64,000 nt of DNA from Arthrobacter sp. 135MFCol5.1 (GTDB taxonomy: Bacteria; Actinomycetota; Actinomycetes; Actinomycetales; Micrococcaceae). The translations under genes and the position numbers were made by a program. This document shows positions 1 to 8,795 of the stretch, one piece after another (position 1 is the first letter of the stretch; each line of letters opens with the position of its first letter). The notes under the pieces were generated by a model that was not told the origin of the DNA, made no database searches, and was given only the letters and a program-made list of their open reading frames with translations. The stretch spans positions 1-64,000 of the forward strand of contig NZ_KB895453.1 of assembly GCF_000374865.1 (NCBI RefSeq). Reading direction: 5' to 3'.

Positions 1-188
1 GTCGTGTCGCAATGATCGAAACCATCCCCCGATACGTAGGAGCCGACCCTATCGTGGACCTCCTCCTGGAGGATCTGCCCATTGTTGATGGCAAATGGTC
101 ACCGCCCCGGCACGAAGGTCTGTACCTCCCCCTGGACTGGGCCCGCGTCGAGGCGTTGGCCAGTGTTTCTCGCACCTGGGCGCTCTGA
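1..188 (+). CDS. enolase-superfamily enzyme, C-terminal end (partial)
   Basis: An open frame runs in from the left edge (codons begin at base 3) and stops at 186-188. The 61 visible residues include LPIVDGKWSPP followed by GLYLPLDWARVEAL. This is the usual C-terminal pattern of mandelate racemase / muconate lactonizing enzymes, in which a product-side PIVDG..P loop precedes a G-(L/Y)-x-(L/V)-x-LD segment. The catalytic residues lie upstream of the window, so the substrate cannot be told. It is read with the two sugar-catabolic genes that follow on the same strand and probably belongs to their operon as a sugar-acid dehydratase or cycloisomerase. The family call is moderately sure; the function is inferred. 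Confidence 0.55.
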   Translation, partial: RVAMIETIPRYVGADPIVDLLLEDLPIVDGKWSPPRHEGLYLPLDWARVEALASVSRTWAL

Positions 189-248
189 AAAGACCCACGC
201 CCGCAATCTGTTCCCTGTAAATCACCATCTCGAAGAAGAGGTAAAGCA

Positions 249-1232
249 ATGAAAATAGGAATCCTGACAGCACTGTTCGACGCCAAGCCGCTGGACGAAG
301 TGGCAAGTTATGTAGCTGATCTCGGCTACGAAGCGGTCGAACTCACCACCTGGGCAGGCTCTGGCCATTTCGATCTCGAGCAGGCCATCTCAGACCCGCA
401 ATACAGCCGAAATTTGAAGAAGATGTTGAACTCGCGAGGGCTTTCCATCTCGGCTCTCTCGGACCACCTGTCAGCACAGCAGGTGCTCCCGCCCAAGGAC
501 GCCAGTTTCGATGACTGGTCGCCGACAACCGACAAGCAGGAGATGTTCGAATACGGGAAGCAGCACCTGCTGAACACCGCACGAGCAGCATCAGACCTTG
601 AAATCCCGGTGGTCAACGGCTTCTTCGGCTCGACCGTCTGGGGCTCCTGGTACACCTGGCCTCCGAAGCACCTGGAGCTTTACAACGAAGGCTGGGACCT
701 CTTTGTGGAGCGCTGGAATCCCATCCTGGATGAATTTGCCAAACTCGGCGTGAAGTTCGCGCACGAGGTCCACCCGACCGAAATCGCTTACAACATCACC
801 ACAGCACAGACTGCTGTGGAAAAGCTTGGTCGTGACGACTGGGGTTTCAATTTTGATCCCAGCCACTTCATCTGGCAGCAGATCGACCCTGTCGTCTTCA
901 TTAAGACCTTCGGCAACCGGATCCTCCACGTCCACGCCAAGGACTTTGAAGTGCAGGAAGACGAAATCCGACGCGACGGGGTGCTCTCCACCGGATCATG
1001 GCGGAACATGCACCGGGCAGCACGGTACCGCGTGGTCGGATGGGGCCAGGTGCCGTGGAAGAGGGTCATCACTGCGTTGCTGGAGGTGGGATACGACTAT
1101 GTCATGTCCTATGAGCACGAGGACCCGGTAATGAGCGAACGCGACGGTGCCGAAAAGGCCATTGACTACCTGCGCCCCCTGATCGTGAAAGAGCCGATGG
1201 ATCCCGAAGCCCACCACTTCTGGCTCGTCTAA
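249..1232 (+). CDS. sugar phosphate isomerase/epimerase (xylose-isomerase-like TIM barrel)
   Basis: This 327-residue protein has the AP-endonuclease/xylose-isomerase-like TIM-barrel pattern used by many sugar isomerases and epimerases. Probable metal ligands are visible in order: Glu in AHEVHPTE (about 173-178), Asp203 and His206 in FDPSH, His229 in HVHAKD and Glu289 in YEHED. The ATG at 249 is preceded by a purine-rich GAAGAAGAGG ribosome binding site. The gene lies 60 bp after the enolase-superfamily gene and 23 bp before a Gfo/Idh/MocA oxidoreductase. That trio is typical of catabolic operons for inositols, rare sugars or sugar acids. The fold is certain enough; the substrate is unknown. 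Confidence 0.85.
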   Translation: MKIGILTALFDAKPLDEVASYVADLGYEAVELTTWAGSGHFDLEQAISDPQYSRNLKKMLNSRGLSISALSDHLSAQQVLPPKDASFDDWSPTTDKQEMFEYGKQHLLNTARAASDLEIPVVNGFFGSTVWGSWYTWPPKHLELYNEGWDLFVERWNPILDEFAKLGVKFAHEVHPTEIAYNITTAQTAVEKLGRDDWGFNFDPSHFIWQQIDPVVFIKTFGNRILHVHAKDFEVQEDEIRRDGVLSTGSWRNMHRAARYRVVGWGQVPWKRVITALLEVGYDYVMSYEHEDPVMSERDGAEKAIDYLRPLIVKEPMDPEAHHFWLV

Positions 1233-1255
1233 GACAAGTAAAAGGGAAGATTACG

Positions 1256-2518
1256 ATGACACAGGATTTGCCAGCCTTCTTCACCCAGGGGCTGATGAAA
1301 GATGATCACCGGGAAGTCCCGGCCATCGGCGTCGGCATGCTCGGCTATTCGTTCATGGGCAGGGCACATACGAATGCCTTGAAGAAGATCACGTATACCT
1401 ACTGGCCGCCGCCGATGCAGCCGGAATTGGTCGGAATCGCAGGCCGCACCCAAAGCGCCGTCGATGAGGCAGCCCGTCGATACGGTTATGCCAAGTCAAC
1501 GACCGATTGGCGCGAGCTGGTCGAAGACCCAGCGATCGGGCTATTCGATAACACCGGGCCGAATGACCAGCACAAGGAACCAACCATCGCCGCGGCCAGG
1601 GCCGGCAAGCACGTTATATGTGAGAAGCCCCTCGGTCGAACTGCCGATGAAGCATACGAGATCTGGACCGAAGTCGCGAAGACTGGCGTTAAGGCGATGA
1701 CCGCCTTCAACTACAGATTCTTTCCAGCAATCCGCCTGATCAAGGAGATGCTTGACGACGGGACACTGGGTGAAGTCCGCCATTTCCGGGCCAGGTACCA
1801 CCAGGAGTGGCTCGTTGACCCGAAGAGCCCTACCTCATGGAGGCTGGACAAGAGCATCGCAGGTTCAGGAGCGCTCGGGGACCTCGGTGCCCACATCATC
1901 GACCTTTCCCGGTATCTCGTTGGTGAGCCCGTAAGCGTGTCAGCAAACATGAAGACGTTTGTAGAGGACCGTCCGGGCGGGCACGTGGACGTGGATGACG
2001 CGTTCGACGCCATCATCACCTTTGACACCGGCGCGCTCGGCACCCTGGAGGCAACCCGGGTTGCCCCGGGCCGTAAAAATCACATGCGCTTCGAGATCAG
2101 TACAACGAAAGGCACGGTGATCTTCGACCAGGAACGGATGAACGAGATCGAACTGCACCTGGCCGACTCGACACCAGGCCCGAAAGCACAAGGCTTCCGT
2201 ACAGTTCTCGTTTCCGAAAGTTACCACCCGTACTGGGAACACTGGTGGCCGCACGGCCACATGATCGGGTGGGAGGACAGCTTCGTCCACGAGCTCGGCC
2301 ACCTGCTGCAAGCCATTGCCGATGACAGCGAGATCGGGCCCCATGGCGCGACCCTCGAGGACGGTTACCGCTGCGCCGAGGTGACCGATGCCATCGAACG
2401 ATCAGCAACAACCGGTGCACGACAAGAGATTGTTTATCGAGAGGCATCAGTGCCTGGTGTTGGAACTGCCGGAGAGAACAACCGCCCAAGGTACGCTGAT
2501 CCGCAGCCAACCGCTTGA
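1256..2518 (+). CDS. Gfo/Idh/MocA family NAD(P)-dependent oxidoreductase
   Basis: A 420-residue cytoplasmic dehydrogenase. The N-terminal Rossmann fold is shown by GVGMLGYSFMG near residue 26. The family's conserved EKPLGRT lysine motif comes next, then the catalytic-domain histidine in GDLGAHIIDLSRYL. Members oxidise or reduce a ring hydroxyl of sugars and inositols using NAD(P). The start at 1256 follows an AAGGGAAG purine stretch. The gene shares an operon with the isomerase 23 bp upstream and is followed by a strong terminator. The length is normal for the longer branch of the family (about 390-430 residues). The substrate cannot be deduced from sequence alone. Confidence 0.88.
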   Translation: MTQDLPAFFTQGLMKDDHREVPAIGVGMLGYSFMGRAHTNALKKITYTYWPPPMQPELVGIAGRTQSAVDEAARRYGYAKSTTDWRELVEDPAIGLFDNTGPNDQHKEPTIAAARAGKHVICEKPLGRTADEAYEIWTEVAKTGVKAMTAFNYRFFPAIRLIKEMLDDGTLGEVRHFRARYHQEWLVDPKSPTSWRLDKSIAGSGALGDLGAHIIDLSRYLVGEPVSVSANMKTFVEDRPGGHVDVDDAFDAIITFDTGALGTLEATRVAPGRKNHMRFEISTTKGTVIFDQERMNEIELHLADSTPGPKAQGFRTVLVSESYHPYWEHWWPHGHMIGWEDSFVHELGHLLQAIADDSEIGPHGATLEDGYRCAEVTDAIERSATTGARQEIVYREASVPGVGTAGENNRPRYADPQPTA

Positions 2519-2548
2519 ATGAAACCGAACTGCTGCCTCAGCTGACGT

Positions 2549-2590
2549 AAAAGGAGATCGGTGCGGGTGCACCCGCACCGATCTCCTTTG
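2549..2590 (+). terminator. strong palindromic terminator
   Basis: Bases 2550-2589 form a perfect 40-bp palindrome: AAAGGAGATCGGTGCGGGTG is followed directly by its exact reverse complement. As RNA it would fold into a long GC-rich stem ending in a short U run. It lies about 30 bases after the oxidoreductase stop and should end the rightward operon. Being symmetrical, it could also stop leftward transcription. Confidence 0.85.
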
Positions 2591-3140
2591 CGCGTTCCGT
2601 GAAAGACCTAGGACTGCGGCATCAGCAGCGTTTAGGGCCTTTTGCGCCATTGCTACGAAATTTGAGCGCCTTAGGGTCCTGCCCATTGGCAGAGCTGGAA
2701 AGGCGGAGGATGTCCCGGGACGTTCTCATTATCATCAGCCGGTGAAAGGGGATGGGACATGTCGAACCGCGCTGCCGAATCGGGGGAGTCAGCCGTACTC
2801 TAAGAAGCACACCTTATCCCGCACCGGAATCTAATGGTCATCTCCGCCCGGTTTCCGCTTGAAGCGGATCCAATCTAGGTGGTAAACGGGGGGACCATAG
2901 ACGTTGCGGGGCACCCCGCTCAGCCCCTATAGCCCATTCGGTGTGAATTCCGTGACTCATGACTTGGCCGGGGGAGCACCCGGAAGAGGGGCCTCAGGCC
3001 TGGACTTCAAGGAAAAGTGCTTACGGCGCTAGATACGGGCTGCGAGACGCGAAATGCCCCGGCAACCTCAACCCTAAGAGCTATTTGGGTCGGCACTCAA
3101 CTTATGCCCGCGTTACCGATAACCGCCGTCCACTTATGAA
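2591..3140. other. intergenic region, no recognisable gene
   Basis: About 550 bases between two convergent transcription units. Short open frames exist on both strands but none has a good ribosome binding site, a normal length or a recognisable motif. The only small symmetric element I see is GTTA-CCGA-TAAC at 3112-3123. Composition is less GC-rich than the neighbouring genes, which would fit decayed coding sequence, but I cannot name a parent gene. Confidence 0.4.
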
Positions 3141-4019
3141 TCAGGAACCAAAACGATGCGCGGGCAAGCCTTTAACACCGAGGCCCTCAATAGCGAAAAC
3201 GGCGCCTCGCATCGGGCCGTCGTCGGGCAACCCAGGCAGGGGCGGCCGGCCCATGCTCGTCACGTACAGAATGTCGAGATTGGGACCACCAAACATGACA
3301 CTGGTGACCTTCTTGACCGGCATGGCGACCGTGCGGTCCAGCGATCCGTCCGGTGCGTAGCGGTTGAGTTTGCCTCCGAATACATGCGCTTCCCACAGAT
3401 AGCCTTCCGCGTCGACCGTCATGCCGTCCGCGACTCCACCGTCTGATTTGTCCATGCCGACAAAGCTCCTACGGTTCGATACAGCTCCAGATTCCGGGTC
3501 GTAGTCGTAGGCCCAAATGTCGTTGCCCCATGAGTCGGTGAAATAAAAGGTCTTTTCGTCAGGGCTCCAGCAAGGTCCGTTTGAGCAGACGATCCCCGAG
3601 TCCAGGGTGGTGAGGGTGAGGTCAGGGTCAAGGCTATACAGCTTTCCGGTGCCATCCTTTTCGTTAGTGTCCATTGACCCGACGACAAACCGGCCTCGGG
3701 AATCAACCTTGCCGTCGTTGAAGCGGTTGGACGGAATATCGGACTCGGGGGAGTGGAGCAGCTCAAGCCGGTCATGTTTAAAGTCGAAACTATACAGTCC
3801 ATGCTGAAGAGCCACGATTGCGCTCTGCCCGTCTGCACGGAGCGCCATGGACCCAATCTTTTCGCGGACATCCCATGCCTTGATTTGCTGACCGTCCGCC
3901 GTAGATCGGAAAATACGGCCGTCGGCGGAGTCAACGAAATAGAGCATCTGCTGCTCCGCGTCCCAGAGCGGGCCTTCTCCGAGGCTTGTTTTCAGGTCTG
4001 CAATGGCACGGATGCGCAC
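3141..4019 (-). CDS. SMP-30/gluconolactonase family lactonase
   Basis: A 292-residue six-bladed beta-propeller of the SMP-30/gluconolactonase/LRE family, which hydrolyses sugar lactones to aldonic acids with one divalent metal. The expected metal ligands are present: Glu15 (LGEGP), Asn147 (CSNGPCW) and Asp198 (VADGMTVD). The substrate-binding NDGK sits at 101-104. The start is GTG at 4019 with a GAGGAG site four bases upstream. It follows the zinc alcohol dehydrogenase by 34 bp on the same strand. The pair fits a sequence in which the dehydrogenase makes a lactone or acid precursor and this enzyme opens the lactone. The exact lactone is unknown. Confidence 0.88.
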   Translation of the reverse strand: MRIRAIADLKTSLGEGPLWDAEQQMLYFVDSADGRIFRSTADGQQIKAWDVREKIGSMALRADGQSAIVALQHGLYSFDFKHDRLELLHSPESDIPSNRFNDGKVDSRGRFVVGSMDTNEKDGTGKLYSLDPDLTLTTLDSGIVCSNGPCWSPDEKTFYFTDSWGNDIWAYDYDPESGAVSNRRSFVGMDKSDGGVADGMTVDAEGYLWEAHVFGGKLNRYAPDGSLDRTVAMPVKKVTSVMFGGPNLDILYVTSMGRPPLPGLPDDGPMRGAVFAIEGLGVKGLPAHRFGS

Positions 4020-4053
4020 TGGTCTCCTCTTAGCTGCTAGTAGTCACTTAGTC

Positions 4054-5067
4054 CTACAAATGGGGATCAAAAACGAACTTCATCCCGTCTCCCTCACGGG
4101 TGGCTTTAAAAATGCGTTCCCAGTCACCTAGGCCGGCGACTTCGGTTACGAGGGGCCCTAGGGAAACTTTTCCGCTCGTGACCAGTGCGATGGCTCGGTG
4201 CCAGGCAGGGGTCGGAGAAGCCAGGCCAGATGTGATGGTCAATTCCTTCATCAACACTTTGTCCAGTGGGACAGTCACGGGCTTTCCGAATACTCCCACC
4301 TGAACGTAGGCCCCGCGGGGTCCCACGTTTTCAAGGCACAGAGCAGCACCTGCAGGGTGGCCGGAGCATTCGATAACGACGTCGGCGGGGCGTGTCCCTG
4401 GCCTATAGCTTTCGTCGGTAGCAGTGGCCAAGCCGAGGGAGTTGGCGATCTGCAGCCGTTGGGCGTCCCGGGCGGTACCGACGACGGTTACATGGGCTCC
4501 CGATGACTGTGCGATCTGAGCCGCGAGAATCCCCATCGTGCCGGGCCCCGTGACAAGAACGGAATCGCCGGGGTTGATGATGGGCGGATCCAACAGGCAG
4601 TTCGCCACGGAACCCAGGGGTTCCAGCAGTGCCGCATGGTGCAAATCCATCCCGTCCGGAAGACGGTGCAGGTTTCGGACCGGGACGAGCACTTCTGAAG
4701 CAAAGCCCCCGTTGACATGGCTGCCGATGGAGACCCGCTCTGGACATAGATTGCGGTGCCCGGACAGGCAGGATGGGCAGTGCCCGCATGTGGAAAAGAA
4801 ACTCTCAAGGGCGACAGGGGAATCCCGCCAGGCTTCGTCCACGCCTGGACCAAGGTGGCGGACAATCCCGGCAACTTCGTGCCCAAGCACGACGGGAGGA
4901 TTAGTAGGCCACTCTCCGTCCATGATGTGCAGGTCAGTACCGCAGAGCCCAGCACCATAGACCTCAACAACAACCTGATCTGGTCCCGGAGTGGGCCGTT
5001 CGACCTCCGTCAGGAACATAGCGCCCCTGCCCGGGCTGAGCTTCACGATGGCAGACATACTGGGCAT
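4054..5067 (-). CDS. zinc-dependent alcohol/polyol dehydrogenase (MDR family)
   Basis: A 337-residue medium-chain dehydrogenase. Catalytic-zinc residues are visible in GLCGTDLH and GHEVAG. The structural-zinc lobe has four cysteines in CGHCPSCLSGHRNLC. The nucleotide-binding domain follows with a GPGTMG glycine motif. The closest types by eye are sorbitol, threonine and galactitol-like dehydrogenases that oxidise a secondary hydroxyl with NAD. The ATG at 5067 has GGAGG seven bases upstream. It is the first gene of a two-gene leftward operon with the lactonase, and its upstream region carries several symmetric elements that could bind a regulator. The substrate is not determined. Confidence 0.88.
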   Translation of the reverse strand: MPSMSAIVKLSPGRGAMFLTEVERPTPGPDQVVVEVYGAGLCGTDLHIMDGEWPTNPPVVLGHEVAGIVRHLGPGVDEAWRDSPVALESFFSTCGHCPSCLSGHRNLCPERVSIGSHVNGGFASEVLVPVRNLHRLPDGMDLHHAALLEPLGSVANCLLDPPIINPGDSVLVTGPGTMGILAAQIAQSSGAHVTVVGTARDAQRLQIANSLGLATATDESYRPGTRPADVVIECSGHPAGAALCLENVGPRGAYVQVGVFGKPVTVPLDKVLMKELTITSGLASPTPAWHRAIALVTSGKVSLGPLVTEVAGLGDWERIFKATREGDGMKFVFDPHL

Positions 5068-5659
5068 AAGGGAACCTCCACGGCTTTGGGGCGGCAGTAA
5101 ATCAGGCGGACTTCGAACTCCAGCAAGAATAGCCGATAACGCTTACAACTGTAAATATATGAAATCACTTTCAGATAGCAATACTCAAGGGAGAGCTAGT
5201 CCACGCCAGCTCCAGCCCTCTTATAACTATCTTGAGCGGATTCAATATATTGACAAGATATCCGCCTCCCTGCCAGACTTCCTAAGGTGAACGACATCGA
5301 GGTCGGATGGAAACAGGAGCATGCGGCAGGCGGGCACGTGGCTGTGCCTCGCGCGTCGGCTTGGGACTTTGCGTCCTGCCCGACGGACGTCGTTCGCTGC
5401 CGCAGGCCTCGCAGAGGCACTTGGCCGCAACAGCCCGGTGAGCGTGCCAGCCGGGGTGAGGCAACTTCTAGCTGCAGGGTCCTCGGTAAGTTCACGCTAA
5501 CGAGGGCACCTCTGCAAACTTCCGTCCGTGCAACCGACTCTTCCGTGAAATATCCCGTATCCGCCGCACCTTGTTGATTGCGGAGTCCTGGAGGGCGTGG
5601 GCTTGCGCAAGATCCGTCGGCGCTCAGCAGTCCGGCAAGTAAACATGAAGTGAGGAAGA
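5068..5659. other. divergent intergenic region with possible regulatory sites
   Basis: About 590 bases between the leftward dehydrogenase operon and the rightward E1 gene. The AT-rich part at 5115-5265 should hold both promoters. The remainder (5280-5640) has short open frames on both strands with no recognisable product. A stretch around 5405-5480 reads AGLAEALGRNSPVSVPAG in one frame and may be a decayed gene fragment, but I cannot assign it. Confidence 0.4.
5236..5265. promoter_or_regulatory. nested inverted repeats, candidate operator
   Basis: A perfect 12-bp palindrome TCAATATATTGA lies at 5242-5253. It sits inside a wider inverted repeat, GCGGAT at 5236-5241 and ATCCGC at 5260-5265. 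The AT-rich symmetric core between divergent catabolic genes suggests a repressor site. No regulator gene is adjacent, so the binding protein is unknown. Confidence 0.4.
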
Positions 5660-7654
5660 ATGACCATTTCCAGCGAATTGACACCCCTTGAGGCCTACAG
5701 GCGGATGGCGCTTATTCGCGCATTCGAAGAACGTGTACTGGCGTTGTCGCTTGACGGCCACGTAGCAGGCTCAGTGCACCTGTGCCTCGGCCAGGAGGCC
5801 ATTCCCGTTGGAGCCTTGGCGGCACTCGGGCCGGCCGACCGCGTTCTTGCTACCTATAGAGGACATGGGTGGGCGATCGCTCGCGGCAGCAGCCCTACCG
5901 GGGTTCTCGCCGAAATCGCACAGCGGGAAGGCGGGGTTAATGGGGGCCGTGCCGGTTCTCCGCTGCTCAGCGACCCGGCAGTAGGTTTCCTTGGAGAAAA
6001 TTCCATTGTGGGCGCCGGATCCCCCATTGCCTCTGGTGTCGCCCTTGCCGCCAAAACTCAAGGCTCCGACCGGGTCGTTGTCACCACCTTCGGTGACGGT
6101 GCCATGAACCAAGGCGCAACCACCGAAGGCATGATCTTCGCGGCAGCGAATAATCTTCCCGTTATCTTTATCTGCGAAAACAACGGCTGGGCCGAGATGA
6201 CACCGCAGGACAGAACAACCCGCGGCCCCGATCTCGCCATGCGGGGAGAAGGCCTGGGGATCGAAAGTCACGTCGTAGACGGTGGCGACCCGTTCGCTGT
6301 TCGCGACGCAGTCGCAGCAGCAGCAGAAACCTGCAGGCGCGGCGAGGGCCCAGTACTGCTCGAGTGCAAGACCGTCAGGTTGAGCGGACACTACAACCGG
6401 GACATCGAACACTACCGCCCTAAGGCCGACAAGCAGAACGCCATCGACACCGAGCCGCTCACCCGCCTCCGTTCCAGCGGCGCGCTGAACGGGGACGCGG
6501 TCGCAGCCATTGACGCCGAAATCGCAGCCGAAATCGAAAAAATTGTGCAAAGCGTCCTGGCCATGCCAACTCCAAACCCGTCGACTGCGCAGGATCACCT
6601 CTACGGGCCTGCCGTAGAACTTGATACCAATGCCAAGCACACCCAGTCTAAAGAGCTCACATACCAGCGAGCGGTCAACCAGGCACTCGCGGATGAACTG
6701 GACAGCAGGCCGGACCTTCTGGTCTACGGCGAGGATGTCGGGTTTGCAGGCGGCATCTTCGGCGTCTCCCGCGGTCTTCAGAAAAAGTATGGCGAAGAGC
6801 GCGTCTTCGACACCCCCATCTCCGAGTCCGCAATTCTCGGTTCTGCCGTCGGGGCCGGCATGGAGGGAGTACGGACGGTTACGGAAATCATGTGGGCTGA
6901 TTTCGTATTCGTTGCTCTGGACCAGATCATCAACCAGGCTTCAAACGTCAGGTACATCAACCGGTCAGCCATCCATGCCCCCTTGACCATTCGGATGCAG
7001 CAGGGCGTCACGCCGGGATCGTGTGCCCAGCACTCCCAGAGCATAGAGGCGATCCTGGCCCACATTCCGGGTATCAAGGTAGGTCTGCCGGCGACACCGC
7101 AGGATGCCTACGACATGACACGAGCGGCCATTGCAGACCCAGACCCAACCATCCTCCTCGAGAACCGTGCGCTGTATCAGGTTTCCGCTCCGGTGAACTT
7201 TGGTGCGGTAGTTGAACGTGCGGAGGGCGCCCGTCACCACCGCGATGGCAAGGATCTCACTATCATCACGTGGGGCAGCACACTTTCCCTTGCCTTGGAA
7301 GCCGCAGAGGAATTGGAACGAGACGGGATTTCCGCCGGAGTTCTCGACCTTCGATGGTTGCGGCCATTGGACCTGGATGCCATTGCCCGCGCAGTCAGTG
7401 CTTCTGCTGGACGCATCCTTGTCGTCCATGAGGCGCACACCAGTGGGGGGTTCGGCGCTGAAGTCGCCGCAAGGATTACAGAACTGCACTTCGAGAAACT
7501 CACCGCACCAGTCCAGCGGGTGGGTACCCCTGATGTGCGCATGCCATCGGCGCCTGCACTTCAGGATGCGCTGCTGCCGACCACCGGCAGGATTGTCGCG
7601 GCAGCCCAGGCGTTGGTGAGTAGCGCGCCTACTGGCCACGCCATCGGAGTGTAA
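5660..7654 (+). CDS. thiamine-dependent 2-oxoacid dehydrogenase E1, alpha-beta fusion
   Basis: A 664-residue protein joins the two E1 chains that are usually separate. The alpha part (about 1-310) carries the thiamine diphosphate motif, GDGAMNQG near 145 and NN near 174. The beta part (about 335-660) contains YGEDVGFAGG, FDTPISE and the C-terminal transketolase-like domain. The family decarboxylates a 2-oxoacid (pyruvate, branched-chain oxoacids) or acetoin and hands the acyl group to a lipoyl E2. No E2 or E3 gene is nearby, so it either uses a distant E2 or does a non-classical reaction. The ATG at 5660 has a GAGGAAG site. A muconolactone-isomerase-like gene follows after 5 bp. Confidence 0.88.
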   Translation: MTISSELTPLEAYRRMALIRAFEERVLALSLDGHVAGSVHLCLGQEAIPVGALAALGPADRVLATYRGHGWAIARGSSPTGVLAEIAQREGGVNGGRAGSPLLSDPAVGFLGENSIVGAGSPIASGVALAAKTQGSDRVVVTTFGDGAMNQGATTEGMIFAAANNLPVIFICENNGWAEMTPQDRTTRGPDLAMRGEGLGIESHVVDGGDPFAVRDAVAAAAETCRRGEGPVLLECKTVRLSGHYNRDIEHYRPKADKQNAIDTEPLTRLRSSGALNGDAVAAIDAEIAAEIEKIVQSVLAMPTPNPSTAQDHLYGPAVELDTNAKHTQSKELTYQRAVNQALADELDSRPDLLVYGEDVGFAGGIFGVSRGLQKKYGEERVFDTPISESAILGSAVGAGMEGVRTVTEIMWADFVFVALDQIINQASNVRYINRSAIHAPLTIRMQQGVTPGSCAQHSQSIEAILAHIPGIKVGLPATPQDAYDMTRAAIADPDPTILLENRALYQVSAPVNFGAVVERAEGARHHRDGKDLTIITWGSTLSLALEAAEELERDGISAGVLDLRWLRPLDLDAIARAVSASAGRILVVHEAHTSGGFGAEVAARITELHFEKLTAPVQRVGTPDVRMPSAPALQDALLPTTGRIVAAAQALVSSAPTGHAIGV

Positions 7655-7659
7655 AGGCG

Positions 7660-7959
7660 GTGGAGTTCCTCGTTGAAGTATCTTTCACAACTCCAGTTGG
7701 AATGGATCCTGGCGTTCTTGAGGAGCTCAAAACGGCAGAAGCACGGCGGGCCGGGCAGCTCGCTGCCTCCGGGCATCTGCGTCGGTTGTGGCGCCCCCAA
7801 GTGCCGGGATGGCGGAACATCGGTCTGTGGGAGGCCGAAGACGTGACCAAACTCCAGACGCTGTTGGACTCCCTGCCGCTAAGGGAATTTATGTCAATAA
7901 CAATTCGACCGCTGGATCCCCATCCATCTGACCCACCGCTGATGCTGGGCAAGGTTTAA
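7660..7959 (+). CDS. muconolactone delta-isomerase family protein
   Basis: A 99-residue protein of the ferredoxin-like muconolactone isomerase family. Visible family features are the N-terminal beta strand FLVEVSF, the helix ending in the RAGQLAASGHLRRLWR pattern, the WEAED turn and the C-terminal PLREFMSITIRPLDPHPS. True muconolactone isomerases act in the beta-ketoadipate pathway. No catechol genes are seen here, so a related isomerase or stabilising role beside the E1 fusion is just as likely. The start is GTG at 7660, five bases after the E1 stop. That spacing implies translational coupling, because the ribosome binding site is weak. Confidence 0.75.
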   Translation: MEFLVEVSFTTPVGMDPGVLEELKTAEARRAGQLAASGHLRRLWRPQVPGWRNIGLWEAEDVTKLQTLLDSLPLREFMSITIRPLDPHPSDPPLMLGKV

Positions 7960-7996
7960 CTACCATGCTCGTTGACGGGTTCTTTTACTGCTAGAA

Positions 7997-8030
7997 GGTC
8001 TGGCCCCATCCGCCTGGGCGGGGCCAGACC
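7997..8030 (+). terminator. hairpin terminator
   Basis: Perfect 11-bp stem GGTCTGGCCCC (7997-8007) and its complement (8020-8030) with a 12-base loop. It lies 38 bases after the isomerase-like gene. There is no U tract, but the position suits the end of the E1 operon. Confidence 0.7.
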
Positions 8031-8211
8031 GCCTGCTCATCATCGAAGCCGCATGCCCAGCTGCCCGCCACTCCTTTTGCGGCCCGTCCCGCAAGATTCC
8101 GAGATGTTACCAGTTCGTCGCCCTGAAAGGGCTTTGAGAAACGACGTGAAAAGCCTGTATCCACGACAGCAGCAGCACCATCACGCTGCGTCCAATCCTA
8201 AGTGAGCAGAC

Positions 8212-8478
8212 GTGGTTGGAACGATGCCAGTGAAATGCAACTGTCCACCTGAGGAGAGTCGCCCGCCGAAGGCCCTTCCCCGGCATGTCGACGATTGGAC
8301 CGGTTTGACGGGATCCAGGGTCGAGATTCGGAAAGACGGGCAGGTTCACTCTGCCGGCATTGTTGATGCCGTCACTTCTGACGGCATGATTCTCTGGCTT
8401 CAACCCCCATCCGACCAAAGGCGGCTCTACGAGAAATCCGCCTCGTACGAAGTCTGGGTGCACGTCGCACCTGGGTAA
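8212..8478 (+). CDS. small hypothetical protein
   Basis: An 88-residue protein with no named domain that I recognise. It begins with GTG at 8212, with an in-frame ATG at 8224 as the alternative. Its core reads DWTGLTGSRVEIRKDG, then VDAVTSDGMILWLQPP. That alternation of short strands and an ILWL strand suggests a small beta-barrel (SH3- or Sm-like) protein. An acidic/basic pattern with no membrane segment implies a cytoplasmic location. It stands alone between two hairpins or promoter-poor gaps, so context gives no job. Coding is supported by codon bias and a defined strand pattern only. Confidence 0.5.
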   Translation: MVGTMPVKCNCPPEESRPPKALPRHVDDWTGLTGSRVEIRKDGQVHSAGIVDAVTSDGMILWLQPPSDQRRLYEKSASYEVWVHVAPG

Positions 8479-8795
8479 GGCCCAATCAAGGCACCCCTCA
8501 TTCCGCGCTAGTTACCGGAACGGAGCCACGATTGGCCAACTGTTTCGAGATGGAGGGGGCATGAACGGTGAAAAATATAACGCGATCTTCCTGATCAACA
8601 GCTGTTTGGGCCTTTATGAAACCGCCAGCTGGCCTCCCGTCCTCCCCAAAGCGGCAAAATTGCGTGCACCACCAAGCAGATCGTTTCGAAGTTACCGTCA
8701 ATCGTCCTGAGGAATCGAGCCGGCTATTAGACAAAGGCTCACCCAAATGATCCCCGCATTGGCATGAATGCAAGACCACAGAAGTAAGGTTCACA
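8479..8795. other. intergenic region with one tiny possible gene
   Basis: About 315 bases. One 49-codon frame, 8561-8710 on the plus strand, starts with ATG four bases after GGAGG. Its product matches nothing I know and it may be chance. Nothing else is recognisable. Confidence 0.25.

Noticed and set aside
3112..3140. CCGATAA at 3116, a possible fifth dif-like site
   Set aside because: No TT..GT right arm at the required distance. The 7-mer is expected several times by chance.
5132..5160. CCGATAA followed by TGTAAA, resembling a dif-like site
   Set aside because: The right arm is shifted by one base and lacks the leading TT. It lies in an AT-rich promoter zone.
5196..5684. 162-codon minus-strand frame in the intergenic region
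   Set aside because: No ribosome binding site, unnatural composition and overlap with the E1 start and promoter zone.
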